Source of the DNA: Blastococcus sp. MG754426
Lineage (GTDB): Bacteria; Actinomycetota; Actinomycetes; Mycobacteriales; Geodermatophilaceae
DNA: 60,077 nucleotides
Assembly (NCBI RefSeq): GCF_021699055.1
Contig: NZ_SSXC01000017.1
Coordinates: forward strand, 1 to 60,077
Reading direction: 5' to 3'
Below, in pieces: positions 25,079-33,342 of the stretch. Under the pieces are notes generated by a model, which was not told the DNA's origin, made no database searches, and saw nothing but the letters and a program-made list of their open reading frames with translations. How positions within the stretch are numbered: the first letter of the stretch is position 1; every line of letters starts with the position of its first letter. A program made the translations under genes and the position numbers.

Positions 25079-25663
25079 TCAGTCCTCGCTCGACGGGCCG
25101 GGGCCCGGGGTCGGGGTGGTGCCGGGCGGCGCCACCGACTGGAACTGGTCACGGCCGACGGGCCCGTCGGAGAGCCCGACGTCGGTGGGCACCTCCAGCG
25201 GCCTCCCGTCGAGCAGGAAGCGCACCCGGGCGGTGCCGGGCAGCTCGGTCAGCGTCCAGACGACCTGGGCGACGGCGAGCAGCTGGTTGCCGCCGGTGAT
25301 GCCGGCGAACTCCTCGGTGACGTTCACCGCGGTGATGCCGCCGGGCAGGCCCTCGTCCGCGACGATCGACTGCGGGGCCACGGCGGTGCGCAGGCCGCCG
25401 ATCACCTCCGCCCGCGTGGGGCCGGTCGCGAGCAGGGTGACGGCGTTCTCCGGGGTGGCGGCCCGCGTCGCCCGGGGGGCCGGCGCCAGGTCGGCCCCGC
25501 GCACGAAGTAGACGACGACCTCGGGCCCGGCGTCGTCGGCCTGCGGCGTGGCGGTGCCCGGCGGGGCGGTGGGCACGGCGATGCGCTCCGGCTGCGGCTG
25601 CGGGTCCACGCCGCACCCGGTGAGCACCGCGAGGACGCACAGTGCGACGGCCAGCGCCCTCAC
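25079..25663 (-). CDS. GerMN-domain lipoprotein (LpqB/CseA-like position)
   Basis: The protein is 194 aa, starting with GTG. A signal peptide with lipobox LTGC at residues 15-18 marks it as a lipoprotein on the outer face of the membrane. Residues about 45-170 match the GerMN (sporulation/germination) fold: VVVYFVRG, LLATGPTRAEV, and the NVTEEFAG strand. It overlaps the histidine kinase stop, so kinase and lipoprotein are translationally coupled, as in MtrB-LpqB or CseC-CseA arrangements. It probably modulates the kinase's extracellular sensor. Confidence 0.82.
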   Translation of the reverse strand: MRALAVALCVLAVLTGCGVDPQPQPERIAVPTAPPGTATPQADDAGPEVVVYFVRGADLAPAPRATRAATPENAVTLLATGPTRAEVIGGLRTAVAPQSIVADEGLPGGITAVNVTEEFAGITGGNQLLAVAQVVWTLTELPGTARVRFLLDGRPLEVPTDVGLSDGPVGRDQFQSVAPPGTTPTPGPGPSSED

Positions 25664-27102
25664 GGCCCGGCCTCCACGGGCAGGGAGACGACGAACCGGG
25701 CGCCGCCGTCCGGGCCGTCCTCGACGTGCACCGTGCCGCCCATCAGCCGGACGTGCCGGGCGACGAGGGCCAGGCCCAGCCCGGAACCCTCGGTGCTGGT
25801 GCGGACGCTCCCCGCGCCCCGGGCGAACCGCTCGAAGACCCGGTCGCGCTCGGCCGCGGCCACCCCCGGGCCGGCGTCGTCGACGGTCACCAGTGCGCGG
25901 TCGCCGGCGCGCGTCACCGCGATCCCGGTGACGCCGCCGCCGTGCTTGTCGGCGTTGTCCAGGAGGTTGCCGAGCACCCGCTCCAGGCGGCGCTTGTCGG
26001 CGCACACCGGCACCCCCTCCGCGTCGGGGTGCACGGTCAGCAGGGCCGCGGTGGCGCCGTCCAGCCGGTGCCGGGCGGCGACCTCCCGGGTGAACGCGGA
26101 CAGCTGCACGGGTTCCAGGGCGACGTCGGCGCTGCCGGCGTCGGCCCGGGAGATCTCCAGCAGGTCGGCGACCAGGCGCTCGAACCGCTCCACCTCGGAG
26201 CGGAGGAGCCCCAGCGCCTCTGCCTGCTCGGCGTCGCCCGGGTCGGCGGTGGCCTCGACCAGGTCCAGCGCGCCCATCATCGTGGTCAGCGGGCTGCGCA
26301 GCTCGTGGCTGACGTCGGCGGCGAAGCGGGCGTCGCTGCGCACCCGCTGCTCGAGCGCCTCGGCCGTCTGGTTGAACGACGCCGCGATGGGGGCGAGCGA
26401 CGGGTCCCCACGCGGGTCGATGCGGGTGTCCAGCGCGCCGCCGGCCACGGCGGCCGCCGCGGCGGAGATCCGGTCGAGCGGGCGCAGGGTGGGGCCGGTG
26501 AGCCACCAGCCGACCACCACCGCCAGCGGCACCGAGCCGAGCACCGCGACCGCGAGCACCGTGGCGAGCACGCGGTAGGTCCGGTCGAGCTCGCCCAGCG
26601 GGAACACCTCGATGTAGGCCGAGCCCAGCTCGGCCAGCGGCACGGCGACGGCCATCACCGTCTCGCCGTCGAGCTCGATCCGCTGCCGGACCGGCGTGCC
26701 GGCCACGGCCTGCTCGCGCAGCTCCTCGGGCAGGTCGTCGCGGCCGACCAGCAGCGACGTGGTGGTCCAGGCGCCGTCGTCGACGAGCAGCGACGTCGAC
26801 CCCGTCTCCCGTGGCAGCTGGGCGAGGACCTGGGCGACGTCGAGGCCCTCGGTCGCCAGCGAGCGCTGCACCTGGGCGGCGTTGTCGGAGGTCTGCACCA
26901 GGGTCACCCGCTCGCGCTGGACGAGGAGGAACTGCGAGACCGCCACCCACACGGCGACCGCCAGCACCGTCGACAGCAGCAGGGTGACGGCGGCGAACGC
27001 CGCGGTGGCCCGCGCCCGCAGGGTGGCCAGCCGGTAGGGCGGGCGCCGAACCGGCGGGGAGCCCGCGGCGGGGGCGGCGGCCCCGCCGGCCGGCGCGGTC
27101 AC
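25660..27102 (-). CDS. Sensor histidine kinase of two-component system
   Basis: The protein is 480 aa. Membrane segments at about 33-57 and 165-190 enclose an extracytoplasmic sensor of about 110 residues. HAMP (GPTLRPLDRIS) follows, then HisKA with phospho-His in FAADVSHELRSPL, and HATPase with NLLDNADKHG (N box), DDAGPGV (G1), ERFARG (F) and GSGLGLALV (G2). The GTG start at 27102 overlaps the response regulator stop. It presumably phosphorylates that regulator in response to an envelope signal, with the GerMN lipoprotein as accessory. Confidence 0.9.
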   Translation of the reverse strand: MTAPAGGAAAPAAGSPPVRRPPYRLATLRARATAAFAAVTLLLSTVLAVAVWVAVSQFLLVQRERVTLVQTSDNAAQVQRSLATEGLDVAQVLAQLPRETGSTSLLVDDGAWTTTSLLVGRDDLPEELREQAVAGTPVRQRIELDGETVMAVAVPLAELGSAYIEVFPLGELDRTYRVLATVLAVAVLGSVPLAVVVGWWLTGPTLRPLDRISAAAAAVAGGALDTRIDPRGDPSLAPIAASFNQTAEALEQRVRSDARFAADVSHELRSPLTTMMGALDLVEATADPGDAEQAEALGLLRSEVERFERLVADLLEISRADAGSADVALEPVQLSAFTREVAARHRLDGATAALLTVHPDAEGVPVCADKRRLERVLGNLLDNADKHGGGVTGIAVTRAGDRALVTVDDAGPGVAAAERDRVFERFARGAGSVRTSTEGSGLGLALVARHVRLMGGTVHVEDGPDGGARFVVSLPVEAGP

Positions 27103-27776
27103 CCAGGAACCCGGTAACCCATGCCCCGGACGGTCGTCACCAGGGTCGGGTTCGACGGGTCGGGCTCGATCTTCTTCCGCAGCCGGCGGATGTGGACGTC
27201 GACGAGCCGGGAGTCGCCGAAGTAGTCGTAGCCCCACACCCGCTCGAGCAGCTCCTCGCGGCTGAGCACCCGGCCGGGGTCGGTGGCGAGCTCGCAGAGC
27301 AGCCGGAACTCGGTGCGCGTCAGGTTCAGCATCTCGCCGTCGCGCGTGACGGTGCCCTCGGTGGGCGAGACCTCCAGGTCGCCGACGGTGAGGTGCACGC
27401 GCGGCTCGGGTGCACGGGTCCGGCGGGCCAGCGCCCGGATGCGGGCGGAGAGCTCCTTGACGACGAAGGGCTTGGAGACGTAGTCGTCGGCCCCGGCCTC
27501 GAGACCGGCCACCACGTCGTGGCTGTCCGACCGGGCGGTGAGCATGATGACGGGGACGTTCGACGCGCGCCGGATCTCCCGGCAGACCTCGAAGCCGTCC
27601 TTCCCGGGCAGCATCAGGTCGAGCAGGACCACGTCGAACGACGTCTCGGCGAGGGCGGCCAGGCCCTCCTCGCCGGTGGCCGCCTCGGTGACCTGCAACC
27701 CCTCCCGCTGCAGGGTCAGCTGCAGCATGCGCCGGATCCGAGGGTCGTCCTCGATGATCAGCACGGACCGAGACAT
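27099..27776 (-). CDS. OmpR/PhoB-family response regulator
   Basis: The protein is 225 aa, the standard OmpR length. The receiver has acidic EDD at residues 9-11, phospho-Asp in VVLLDLMLPG, and the lysine in YVSKPF. The C-terminal winged helix shows LTRTEFRLLCELA, VLSREELLERVWGY, VDVHIRRLRKKI and RGMGYRV. The ATG at 27776 is the first in-frame start before VLIIEDD. It heads a four-gene operon with kinase, lipoprotein and DUF2254 protein. It resembles AfsQ1/CseB-type regulators, but the exact orthology is not decided. Confidence 0.92.
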   Translation of the reverse strand: MSRSVLIIEDDPRIRRMLQLTLQREGLQVTEAATGEEGLAALAETSFDVVLLDLMLPGKDGFEVCREIRRASNVPVIMLTARSDSHDVVAGLEAGADDYVSKPFVVKELSARIRALARRTRAPEPRVHLTVGDLEVSPTEGTVTRDGEMLNLTRTEFRLLCELATDPGRVLSREELLERVWGYDYFGDSRLVDVHIRRLRKKIEPDPSNPTLVTTVRGMGYRVPG

Positions 27777-27794
27777 GCCGGTCAGTCTGCCCAG

Positions 27795-27838
27795 CCCGCC
27801 GGGAACTACTCACCGGACCCCCGGCGGGGTCAGCGCCG
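27795..27838 (-). terminator. Stem-loop after the metallophosphoesterase gene
   Basis: CCCGCCGGG (27795-27803) and CCCGGCGGG (27830-27838) can pair over 9 bp with a 26-nt loop, starting 24 nt past the metallophosphoesterase stop and upstream of the response regulator start. Confidence 0.35.
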
Positions 27839-27861
27839 CGGCGGCGTGCCGGGCGCCCGGC

Positions 27862-28737
27862 TCACCCGTCCGCGCGGAGCTCGACGAGGACCAGCTGCGG
27901 CGGGGCGTTGATCCGGATCGGCACCGTGCTGAAACCCAGCCCGCAGGAGACGAACATGCGGTTGCTCTCGGCGCCGTAGGTCTCCGGTGCCCAGCCGTCG
28001 GCGACGATCGCCTCCTCCGCGGTGAGGCCGAGGTAGGACCAGCGCGGGGTGCCGGGGAGGGCCACCTGGCCGCAGTGGGTGTGCCCGGCGAGCGTGATCG
28101 GCGCCGTGCCCGCCGGGAGTTCGGGGAAGACCGTGGGGTTGTGCATGAGCACGACGCGCGGGGCCTCCTCCGGCACCTCGGCGAGGGCGGCGTCCACGTC
28201 CACCTCGCCCGGCCATGCCGCCCCGATGCCCACCACGTGCAGCGCCTCGGCGCCGGCCCCGGTTCCGGGCACCGCGGCGGCCTCGTTGCGCAGCACGGTG
28301 ATCCCGGCCTCCTCGAACGCCGTGGCCAGCTCCTCGGCCGCCCCGGCCCCGTAGTCGTGGTTGCCGAGCACGGCGTAGGTGGGGATGCCCGAGTCGAGCA
28401 GGGGCTGGAGGAGGTCCATGACCGTCGCCACCTGCTCGGGGATGCCGGGATCCTCGCTGTAGACGTAGTCACCGCCGAGGAGGGCGATGTCGGGCGCGGC
28501 CTCGACCAGCTCTTCCACGGCCCGGGACACCATGCCCTCGTTGGACCACCACATCCCGACCTGGAAGTCGGAGACCATCCCGACCTCGGTGCCCCCGGCC
28601 GAGCCGGCCAGCTGCGGGAGCGGCACCTCCAGGCGCTCGCGGTCGAGGATCAGGCGTGGCTCCACCAGGACGCCGTACACGATCAGCAGCACGACGAGCA
28701 CACCGAGAGCGGCAGCGGTGCGCGTGAGCCAGGTCAT
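27862..28737 (-). CDS. Membrane-anchored metallophosphoesterase
   Basis: The protein is 291 aa. An N-terminal membrane segment (residues 8-27) anchors it. The calcineurin-like catalytic motifs are VGMVSDFQVG (D-x-H variant with Gln in place of His), LLGGDYVY (GD), LGNHDYG (GNHD), and LAGHTHCGQ (GHxH). It hydrolyses phosphomonoester or diester bonds, possibly lipid-linked, at the membrane. ATG 28737 has GGGAGG upstream. It is transcribed toward the response regulator but separated by a stem-loop. Confidence 0.87.
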   Translation of the reverse strand: MTWLTRTAAALGVLVVLLIVYGVLVEPRLILDRERLEVPLPQLAGSAGGTEVGMVSDFQVGMWWSNEGMVSRAVEELVEAAPDIALLGGDYVYSEDPGIPEQVATVMDLLQPLLDSGIPTYAVLGNHDYGAGAAEELATAFEEAGITVLRNEAAAVPGTGAGAEALHVVGIGAAWPGEVDVDAALAEVPEEAPRVVLMHNPTVFPELPAGTAPITLAGHTHCGQVALPGTPRWSYLGLTAEEAIVADGWAPETYGAESNRMFVSCGLGFSTVPIRINAPPQLVLVELRADG

Positions 28738-29084
28738 GGTGGGCGTCCTCCCGTCGGCGGGCGTGGCGCAGCGGGCGGGGGGATGCGGGAGCCACCCCGC
28801 CCGCCGCGGCTGCGGCACCCGTCATGCCCCGGGCTGCCGGGGGCATGCGGCGCGCGACCGGTTCGCCACGGCGTCGTCACAGGGCGGGTGCCCACCGCCG
28901 CCGGCCCGGGTCGTCCGGCGCCCGGAGCGCGGCCGATCGCGTGACGCGCCGCAGTGCCGGCGCCGTCGTCCTTTGCGATGCGGTGACGAACCCGCCGGCG
29001 TGCAGATGTGCCGGGGCGCGCCTGGGCAGCACCCCGGTGGACGGACCACCGCCGCGACCTCCGAGCCGCCGAGAGGACACCGAC
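28738..29084. other. 347-bp gene-poor region with one hairpin
   Basis: Between the metallophosphoesterase and the small leader gene I see no convincing coding. It holds CATGCCCC (28823-28830) and its complement GGGGCATG (28840-28847) around a 9-nt spacer, likely a hairpin or operator in the divergent region. A purine-rich GAGAGGAC at 29071 serves the small gene at 29085. Confidence 0.45.
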
Positions 29085-29141
29085 ATGCCGACGAGCCGGA
29101 CCAGCCCCGTCACCCCCGCACCGGCCCCGGCGGAGGGGTGA
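29085..29141 (+). CDS. 18-residue leader-like ORF coupled to the lipoprotein
   Basis: ATG 29085 is preceded at 8 nt by GAGAGG, a good ribosome binding site, and encodes MPTSRTSPVTPAPAPAEG. Its stop TGA (29139-29141) overlaps the GTG start of the lipoprotein by the GTGA pattern used by other operon genes here. It is too short to be a folded protein. It may be a translational-coupling leader or may just be chance; no attenuator is obvious. Confidence 0.45.
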   Translation: MPTSRTSPVTPAPAPAEG

Positions 29142-29635
29142 GCGCGGTGACGCGATCGGGGCGGCCCCTCCGCCGACGGGTCCCCGTCGTCCTGCTGGCC
29201 GCGCTGCTCCCCGGCGCCGCGCTCGCGGGCTGCGGTGAGGACGACGAGCCCGCCGCCGGCGCGGTGGACGTCGACGTCCGGCCGCCCGAGGACCTCGCCG
29301 ATCCGTACACCGGTGCCTACACCGCGGAGTTCCGCGAGGACCTGGACGCCTACGCCGGTCTGGAGGTCAGCCTGGTCGGGGAGGTGGGCCGGATCGTCTC
29401 GCCCGTCGCCTTCACGCTCACCGGCGAGGACGTCGAGCCGATCCTCGTCGTCACGGAGCGCGAGATGCCCGACCTCCGGCCGGGGCAGGTCGTCGCCCTC
29501 GGCGCGGAGCCCACCGAGGAGTTCGACCTGGCCGCGCTGGAGCGGGAGCTCGGCACGGACCTCCCGGACGAGCCCTACGCGGAGTGGGACGGGGATGCCT
29601 ACCTGGACGCCGCCACGGTGGAGGTGCGTCCCTGA
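29138..29635 (+). CDS. Small acidic lipoprotein, unknown function
   Basis: The protein is 165 aa. A basic N-terminus (RSGRPLRRR), a hydrophobic stretch and lipobox LAGC around residue 30 mark a lipoprotein. The mature part is very acidic and contains an OB-like beta pattern (LEVSLVGEVGRIV, FTLTGEDVEPILVV) with similarity in style to tRNA-anticodon-like/OB lipoprotein folds. No family is recognised. GTG at 29138 is chosen for its GTGA overlap with the small leader ORF; GTG 29147 is an alternative. It converges with a 47-aa ORF across a terminator. Confidence 0.7.
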   Translation: MSAVTRSGRPLRRRVPVVLLAALLPGAALAGCGEDDEPAAGAVDVDVRPPEDLADPYTGAYTAEFREDLDAYAGLEVSLVGEVGRIVSPVAFTLTGEDVEPILVVTEREMPDLRPGQVVALGAEPTEEFDLAALERELGTDLPDEPYAEWDGDAYLDAATVEVRP

Positions 29636-29640
29636 GCCGG

Positions 29641-29679
29641 GGACCGGTGGCGCCCCCGCGACGGCAGGGGCGCCGGTCC
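29641..29679. terminator. Bidirectional terminator
   Basis: GGCGCCCC (29649-29656) pairs with GGGGCGCC (29667-29674), and GGACC/GGTCC extend the stem beyond a 3-nt bulge. It lies between the convergent lipoprotein and 47-aa genes. Confidence 0.5.
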
Positions 29680-29681
29680 GG

Positions 29682-29825
29682 TCAGCGGCGGGCGCCGAGC
29701 GCCGCGATCTCGTGCGCGGACTCGAGGGTCGGCGCGGTCGCCAGCGCCCGGGCGAGGGCGCGCTCCTCGCGCAGGTGCGCGCGGACGGCGTGCCGGCGGG
29801 CGAGGACGGTGCGGAGGCGGGTCAT
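29682..29825 (-). CDS. 47-residue basic small protein
   Basis: ATG 29825 has GGAAGGA upstream at ideal distance. The product is Arg/Ala-rich and helical (VLARRHAVRAHLREERALAR), ending GARR. Similar short Arg/Ala-rich proteins are common in actinobacteria, usually unannotated. It is divergent from the HxlR regulator, and its promoter region contains the HxlR-type operator, so it may be regulated together with it. Function unknown. Confidence 0.55.
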   Translation of the reverse strand: MTRLRTVLARRHAVRAHLREERALARALATAPTLESAHEIAALGARR

Positions 29826-29903
29826 GACGTGTCCTTCCGGAGCAGCGGTGGTGGTGCGAGCGCTGCAGGGGGCCGGGCGGGCCGGCCGGAGACCGTCCGC
29901 CTC

Positions 29904-29959
29904 CTGGGTTCGCAGCATGAACTCTGCTCCACCGAGCGAGGTTCGGCAAGCGAACCCAG
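29904..29959. promoter_or_regulatory. HxlR operator candidate: repeated GGTTCG half-sites
   Basis: CTGGGTTCGC (29904-29913) has an exact inverted copy GCGAACCCAG (29950-29959). Inside, GGTTCG-N5-CGAACC (29940-29956) forms a tighter palindrome. The latter covers the -35/spacer zone of the HxlR promoter. Autoregulation and control of the divergent 47-aa gene are likely. Confidence 0.6.
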
Positions 29960-29965
29960 CATGGT

Positions 29966-29971
29966 TATCCT
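29966..29971 (+). promoter_or_regulatory. -10 box TATCCT of the HxlR gene, leaderless
   Basis: TATCCT is 7 nt before the GTG at 29979, so transcription would start at or next to the start codon. Confidence 0.5.
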
Positions 29972-29978
29972 CACACCC

Positions 29979-30443
29979 GTGAGCGACGCCACGTTCGACC
30001 GGTCCCGCTGCTCCGTCGCCGGCACGCTCGCCGTGGTCGGGGAGAAGTGGAGCCTGCTCGTCCTCCGCGAGGCGTTCCTCGGCGTCCGGCGGTTCGCCGA
30101 CCTGCAGCAGGCGCTCGGCGCCCCGAAGGCGGTGCTCACCGACCGGCTGGCCACGCTGGTCCGCGAGGGGGTGCTCAGCCGGGAGCCCTACCGCGCGGAG
30201 GGGGAGCGGCAGCGCCACGAGTACCGGCTCACCGAGAAGGGGCGCGACCTCTACCCGACGCTCGTCGCCCTCATGGCCTGGGGCGACCGCTGGCTCGCCG
30301 ACGGCCCGCCGCCGCTCGTGCTCGAGCACCGCGACTGCGGCGCCGCGGTGCGGGTGGCCCTGGTGTGCGACGACGGCCACGAGGTGGGCGGGCCGCGGGA
30401 GGTCCGCGCCCGGGCCGCGGGAGCGGGCGCGGAACGGGCCTGA
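29979..30443 (+). CDS. HxlR-family transcriptional regulator
   Basis: The protein is 154 aa. C15 in RCSVAGTLAVVGEKW (split as RCSVAGTL and VGEKW), LREAFLGVRRFADLQ, GAPKAVLTDRLATLV, and YRLTEKGRDL make a clear HxlR winged helix. Members sense electrophiles, formaldehyde or redox state, often through the conserved N-terminal Cys seen here. GTG 29979 is chosen because a -10 box lies 7 nt upstream; ATG 29961 would put the -10 inside the gene. The palindromes just upstream are probable autoregulatory sites. A VOC protein gene follows. Confidence 0.88.
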   Translation: MSDATFDRSRCSVAGTLAVVGEKWSLLVLREAFLGVRRFADLQQALGAPKAVLTDRLATLVREGVLSREPYRAEGERQRHEYRLTEKGRDLYPTLVALMAWGDRWLADGPPPLVLEHRDCGAAVRVALVCDDGHEVGGPREVRARAAGAGAERA

Positions 30444-30535
30444 GCTGTCGAGGCCGATGAGTTCCCGCCGGCGCGCTCGTCCTACCCGCGAGCCCGGCGG
30501 ACGGCGCCGGGCCACCCCGAGCCGAGGAGCTCCCC

Positions 30536-30937
30536 GTGCGCATGATCTTCCTGAACCTGCCGGTGGCCGACCGCGACCGCGCCGACGCCTTCTACGGGGC
30601 GCTGGGCTTCCGGCGCAACGACCAGTTCTCCGACGACCGGACGGTCTCCTACCAGATCGAGGAGAACATCGCCGTCATGCTGCTGACCCGCGACCGGTTC
30701 GCCGACTTCGTCGCGGGCGAGGTCGGCGACCCGGCGCAGGCGACCACGGTGCTGGCCTGCCTGTCGGCGGACAGCCGCGAGGAGGTCGACCGGATGGTGT
30801 CCACCGCGATCGCCGCCGGCGGGAAGCCCTGGCTCCCCGCGCAGGACCACGGCGCCATGTACGGGGCGAGCTTCGCCGACCCGGACGGCAACGTCTGGGA
30901 GGTCATGTGGATGGACCCGGCGGTGATCGCCGGCTGA
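30536..30937 (+). CDS. VOC-family (glyoxalase/bleomycin-resistance fold) protein
   Basis: The protein is 133 aa, one VOC module pair (beta-alpha-beta3 twice): MIFLNLPVADRDRADAFY starts the first and FADPDGNVWEVMWM ends the second. Metal ligand positions (H/E) are only partly visible: the C-terminal Glu in WEVMW is present, while the N-terminal His is replaced by Asn (FLNLPV). This subgroup resembles PhnB-like or lactoylglutathione-lyase-like proteins of unknown substrate. GTG start with CGAGGAG upstream. It follows the HxlR gene by 92 nt and may be a target of that regulator. Confidence 0.82.
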   Translation: MRMIFLNLPVADRDRADAFYGALGFRRNDQFSDDRTVSYQIEENIAVMLLTRDRFADFVAGEVGDPAQATTVLACLSADSREEVDRMVSTAIAAGGKPWLPAQDHGAMYGASFADPDGNVWEVMWMDPAVIAG

Positions 30938-31064
30938 ACCCCTCCGGCGGGGCCGTCGGCTGGCGGCGGCGCCCACTCTCCGGAAGCCTGTCGTCACCGG
31001 CCGCTCCCGGCGGCCGGCGGGGGAGGGCCGCCGCGGCGGTCCGCCACGAGGCGGAGGGGGAGCT

Positions 31065-32360
<1,296 letters not shown>

Positions 32361-32387
32361 GGCGTTCCCGGTTCCGCCGGTTCCTCG

Positions 32388-32393
32388 TATCGT
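32388..32393 (+). promoter_or_regulatory. -10 box TATCGT for the I9-like gene, leaderless
   Basis: TATCGT ends 7 nt before the ATG at 32401, between the protease stop and the small gene. It suggests that the inhibitor can be transcribed independently of the protease. Confidence 0.45.
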
Positions 32394-32400
32394 CGGGGGC

Positions 32401-32634
32401 ATGACCCGGGTCAGCGTGACCGTGGACGACCGGCACCTGAGTGCGCTCGACGGCGTGGTGCAGGGGCTGCGCGCCCGCGGGATGCAGGTGGAGCAGGTCC
32501 TCGACGGGCTCGGCATCATCACCGGCTCGGTGCCCGCGGGCACCCTCGGCGCGCTGAGCGCGGTCACCGGCGTGGCCTCGGTCGACGAGCAGCGGGTGCA
32601 CCGCCTGCCGCCGCCGGGGGCGCCGGTCCAGTAG
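32401..32634 (+). CDS. Stand-alone I9-like protease propeptide/inhibitor
   Basis: The protein is 77 aa with a beta-alpha-beta-beta-alpha-beta order: VSVTVDD, a helix (LSALDGVVQGLRARG), MQVEQVL, GIITGSVP, a helix (LGALSAVTG), VASVDEQR. This matches the peptidase inhibitor I9 (subtilisin prodomain) fold, including the final VxxVxxxR strand that fills the protease active site. It lies directly behind the S8 protease gene, which has no recognisable I9 domain of its own. Genome pipelines sometimes call such proteins aldolases; nothing here supports that. Confidence 0.7.
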   Translation: MTRVSVTVDDRHLSALDGVVQGLRARGMQVEQVLDGLGIITGSVPAGTLGALSAVTGVASVDEQRVHRLPPPGAPVQ

Positions 32635-32642
32635 ACCGGGTC

Positions 32643-33098
32643 TCACACCTCCGCGGGCACGGCGCGGACCGGGTGCCCCACCCGGAGCGGGCCGGTGTGG
32701 GGGAGCGGGCGGCGTCCGGCGGCGGCCGGTCCCGGCGCGGGCCCGGCCGGGCGCAGGTGGAGCATCTGGTCCAGCCCGACGAGCAGGATCAGCCGGTGCA
32801 GGCAGGGGCTCGGGCGCTCCACCACCAGGGTGCACCCGTGCCGTCGCGCCAGGTGGTGCGCGGTCACCAGGGCGCGCAACCCCGCCGCGTCGCAGAAGAC
32901 GACCTCGGCGGCGTCGACCGACCAGGGCCGGTGCACGCCGTCCGCGAGCGCGGCGAGCCCGTCGAGCAGCAGGTGGACGTGCTCGCGGTCCAGTTCCCCG
33001 GCGACCGCCACCGTGGCGCCCACCAGGTCGACGTCCAGGCGGAAGGGGACCGGCGCGAGGTCGAGCGGGACCTCGGGAAGGTCTGGGTGCGGTGACAT
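32643..33098 (-). CDS. STAS-domain protein (anti-sigma-factor antagonist type)
   Basis: The protein is 151 aa. Residues 18-115 are a STAS fold: VDLVGATVAVAGELDREHV, VDAAEVVFCDAAGLRALV (the phospho-site region, where a Ser/Thr is replaced by CDAAG), and LVVERPSP. The proline-rich tail is low complexity. Because the usual DSSG/DSTG phospho-site is CDAAG, it may not be phosphorylated by an RsbW-type kinase. ATG 33098 has AGGGGG upstream and a GGGTAC 5 nt away. It is convergent with the I9-like gene, only 8 nt apart. Confidence 0.82.
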   Translation of the reverse strand: MSPHPDLPEVPLDLAPVPFRLDVDLVGATVAVAGELDREHVHLLLDGLAALADGVHRPWSVDAAEVVFCDAAGLRALVTAHHLARRHGCTLVVERPSPCLHRLILLVGLDQMLHLRPAGPAPGPAAAGRRPLPHTGPLRVGHPVRAVPAEV

Positions 33099-33103
33099 GG
33101 CAG

Positions 33104-33109
33104 GTACCC
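33104..33109 (-). promoter_or_regulatory. GGGTAC element just before the STAS gene
   Basis: GGGTAC reads leftward and ends 5 nt before the ATG at 33098. SigB/SigF-type -10 boxes before anti-anti-sigma genes are common. It overlaps the ribosome binding site, so only one role may be real. Confidence 0.35.
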
Positions 33110-33192
33110 CCTGGCATGTGCCCCGGAGGCAGCTCCGGGTAGCACGGGAGCGCGCCTTGCGGCGTGCGTGGGCCGGAGCTTCGACCTCGGGA

Positions 33193-33210
33193 TTCACCCT
33201 AGCGGGTGAA
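33193..33210. promoter_or_regulatory. Palindrome TTCACCC-N4-GGGTGAA
   Basis: A perfect 7-bp inverted repeat lies in the 244-bp divergent gap between the STAS gene and the phosphotransferase operon. Its centre reads TAGGGT on the minus strand, a possible -10, so a repressor here would block the leftward promoter. Confidence 0.5.
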
Positions 33211-33342
33211 GCGAGACGGCGCAGCCCTGGAACACGGGGTGTCGTGCCACCGTCCCCCTGCCCACCCGGCCGGCGGCGCGCCCACCCGCCGCTCCTCCGG
33301 TCGGCGACGGGTGCCGGGGCGCCCCGTGGTGGGATGGGGCCG

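Noticed and set aside
28823-28847. Hairpin as terminator of an upstream gene
   Set aside because: Both flanking genes start, not end, on this side, so it cannot be their terminator; kept only as a possible regulatory stem.
30482-30487. GGGTAG on the minus strand as a promoter
   Set aside because: It points back into the end of the HxlR gene with no leftward gene to serve; probably chance.
32401-32634. Ketohydroxyglutarate aldolase as name for the small gene
   Set aside because: At 77 aa it is far too short for a TIM-barrel aldolase and lacks the Schiff-base lysine motif; the fold order fits an I9 propeptide.
33137-33142. GGGTAG on the plus strand as promoter of the phosphotransferase
   Set aside because: It is about 200 nt from the start and overlaps the STAS leader on the other strand. 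No support beyond the hexamer.
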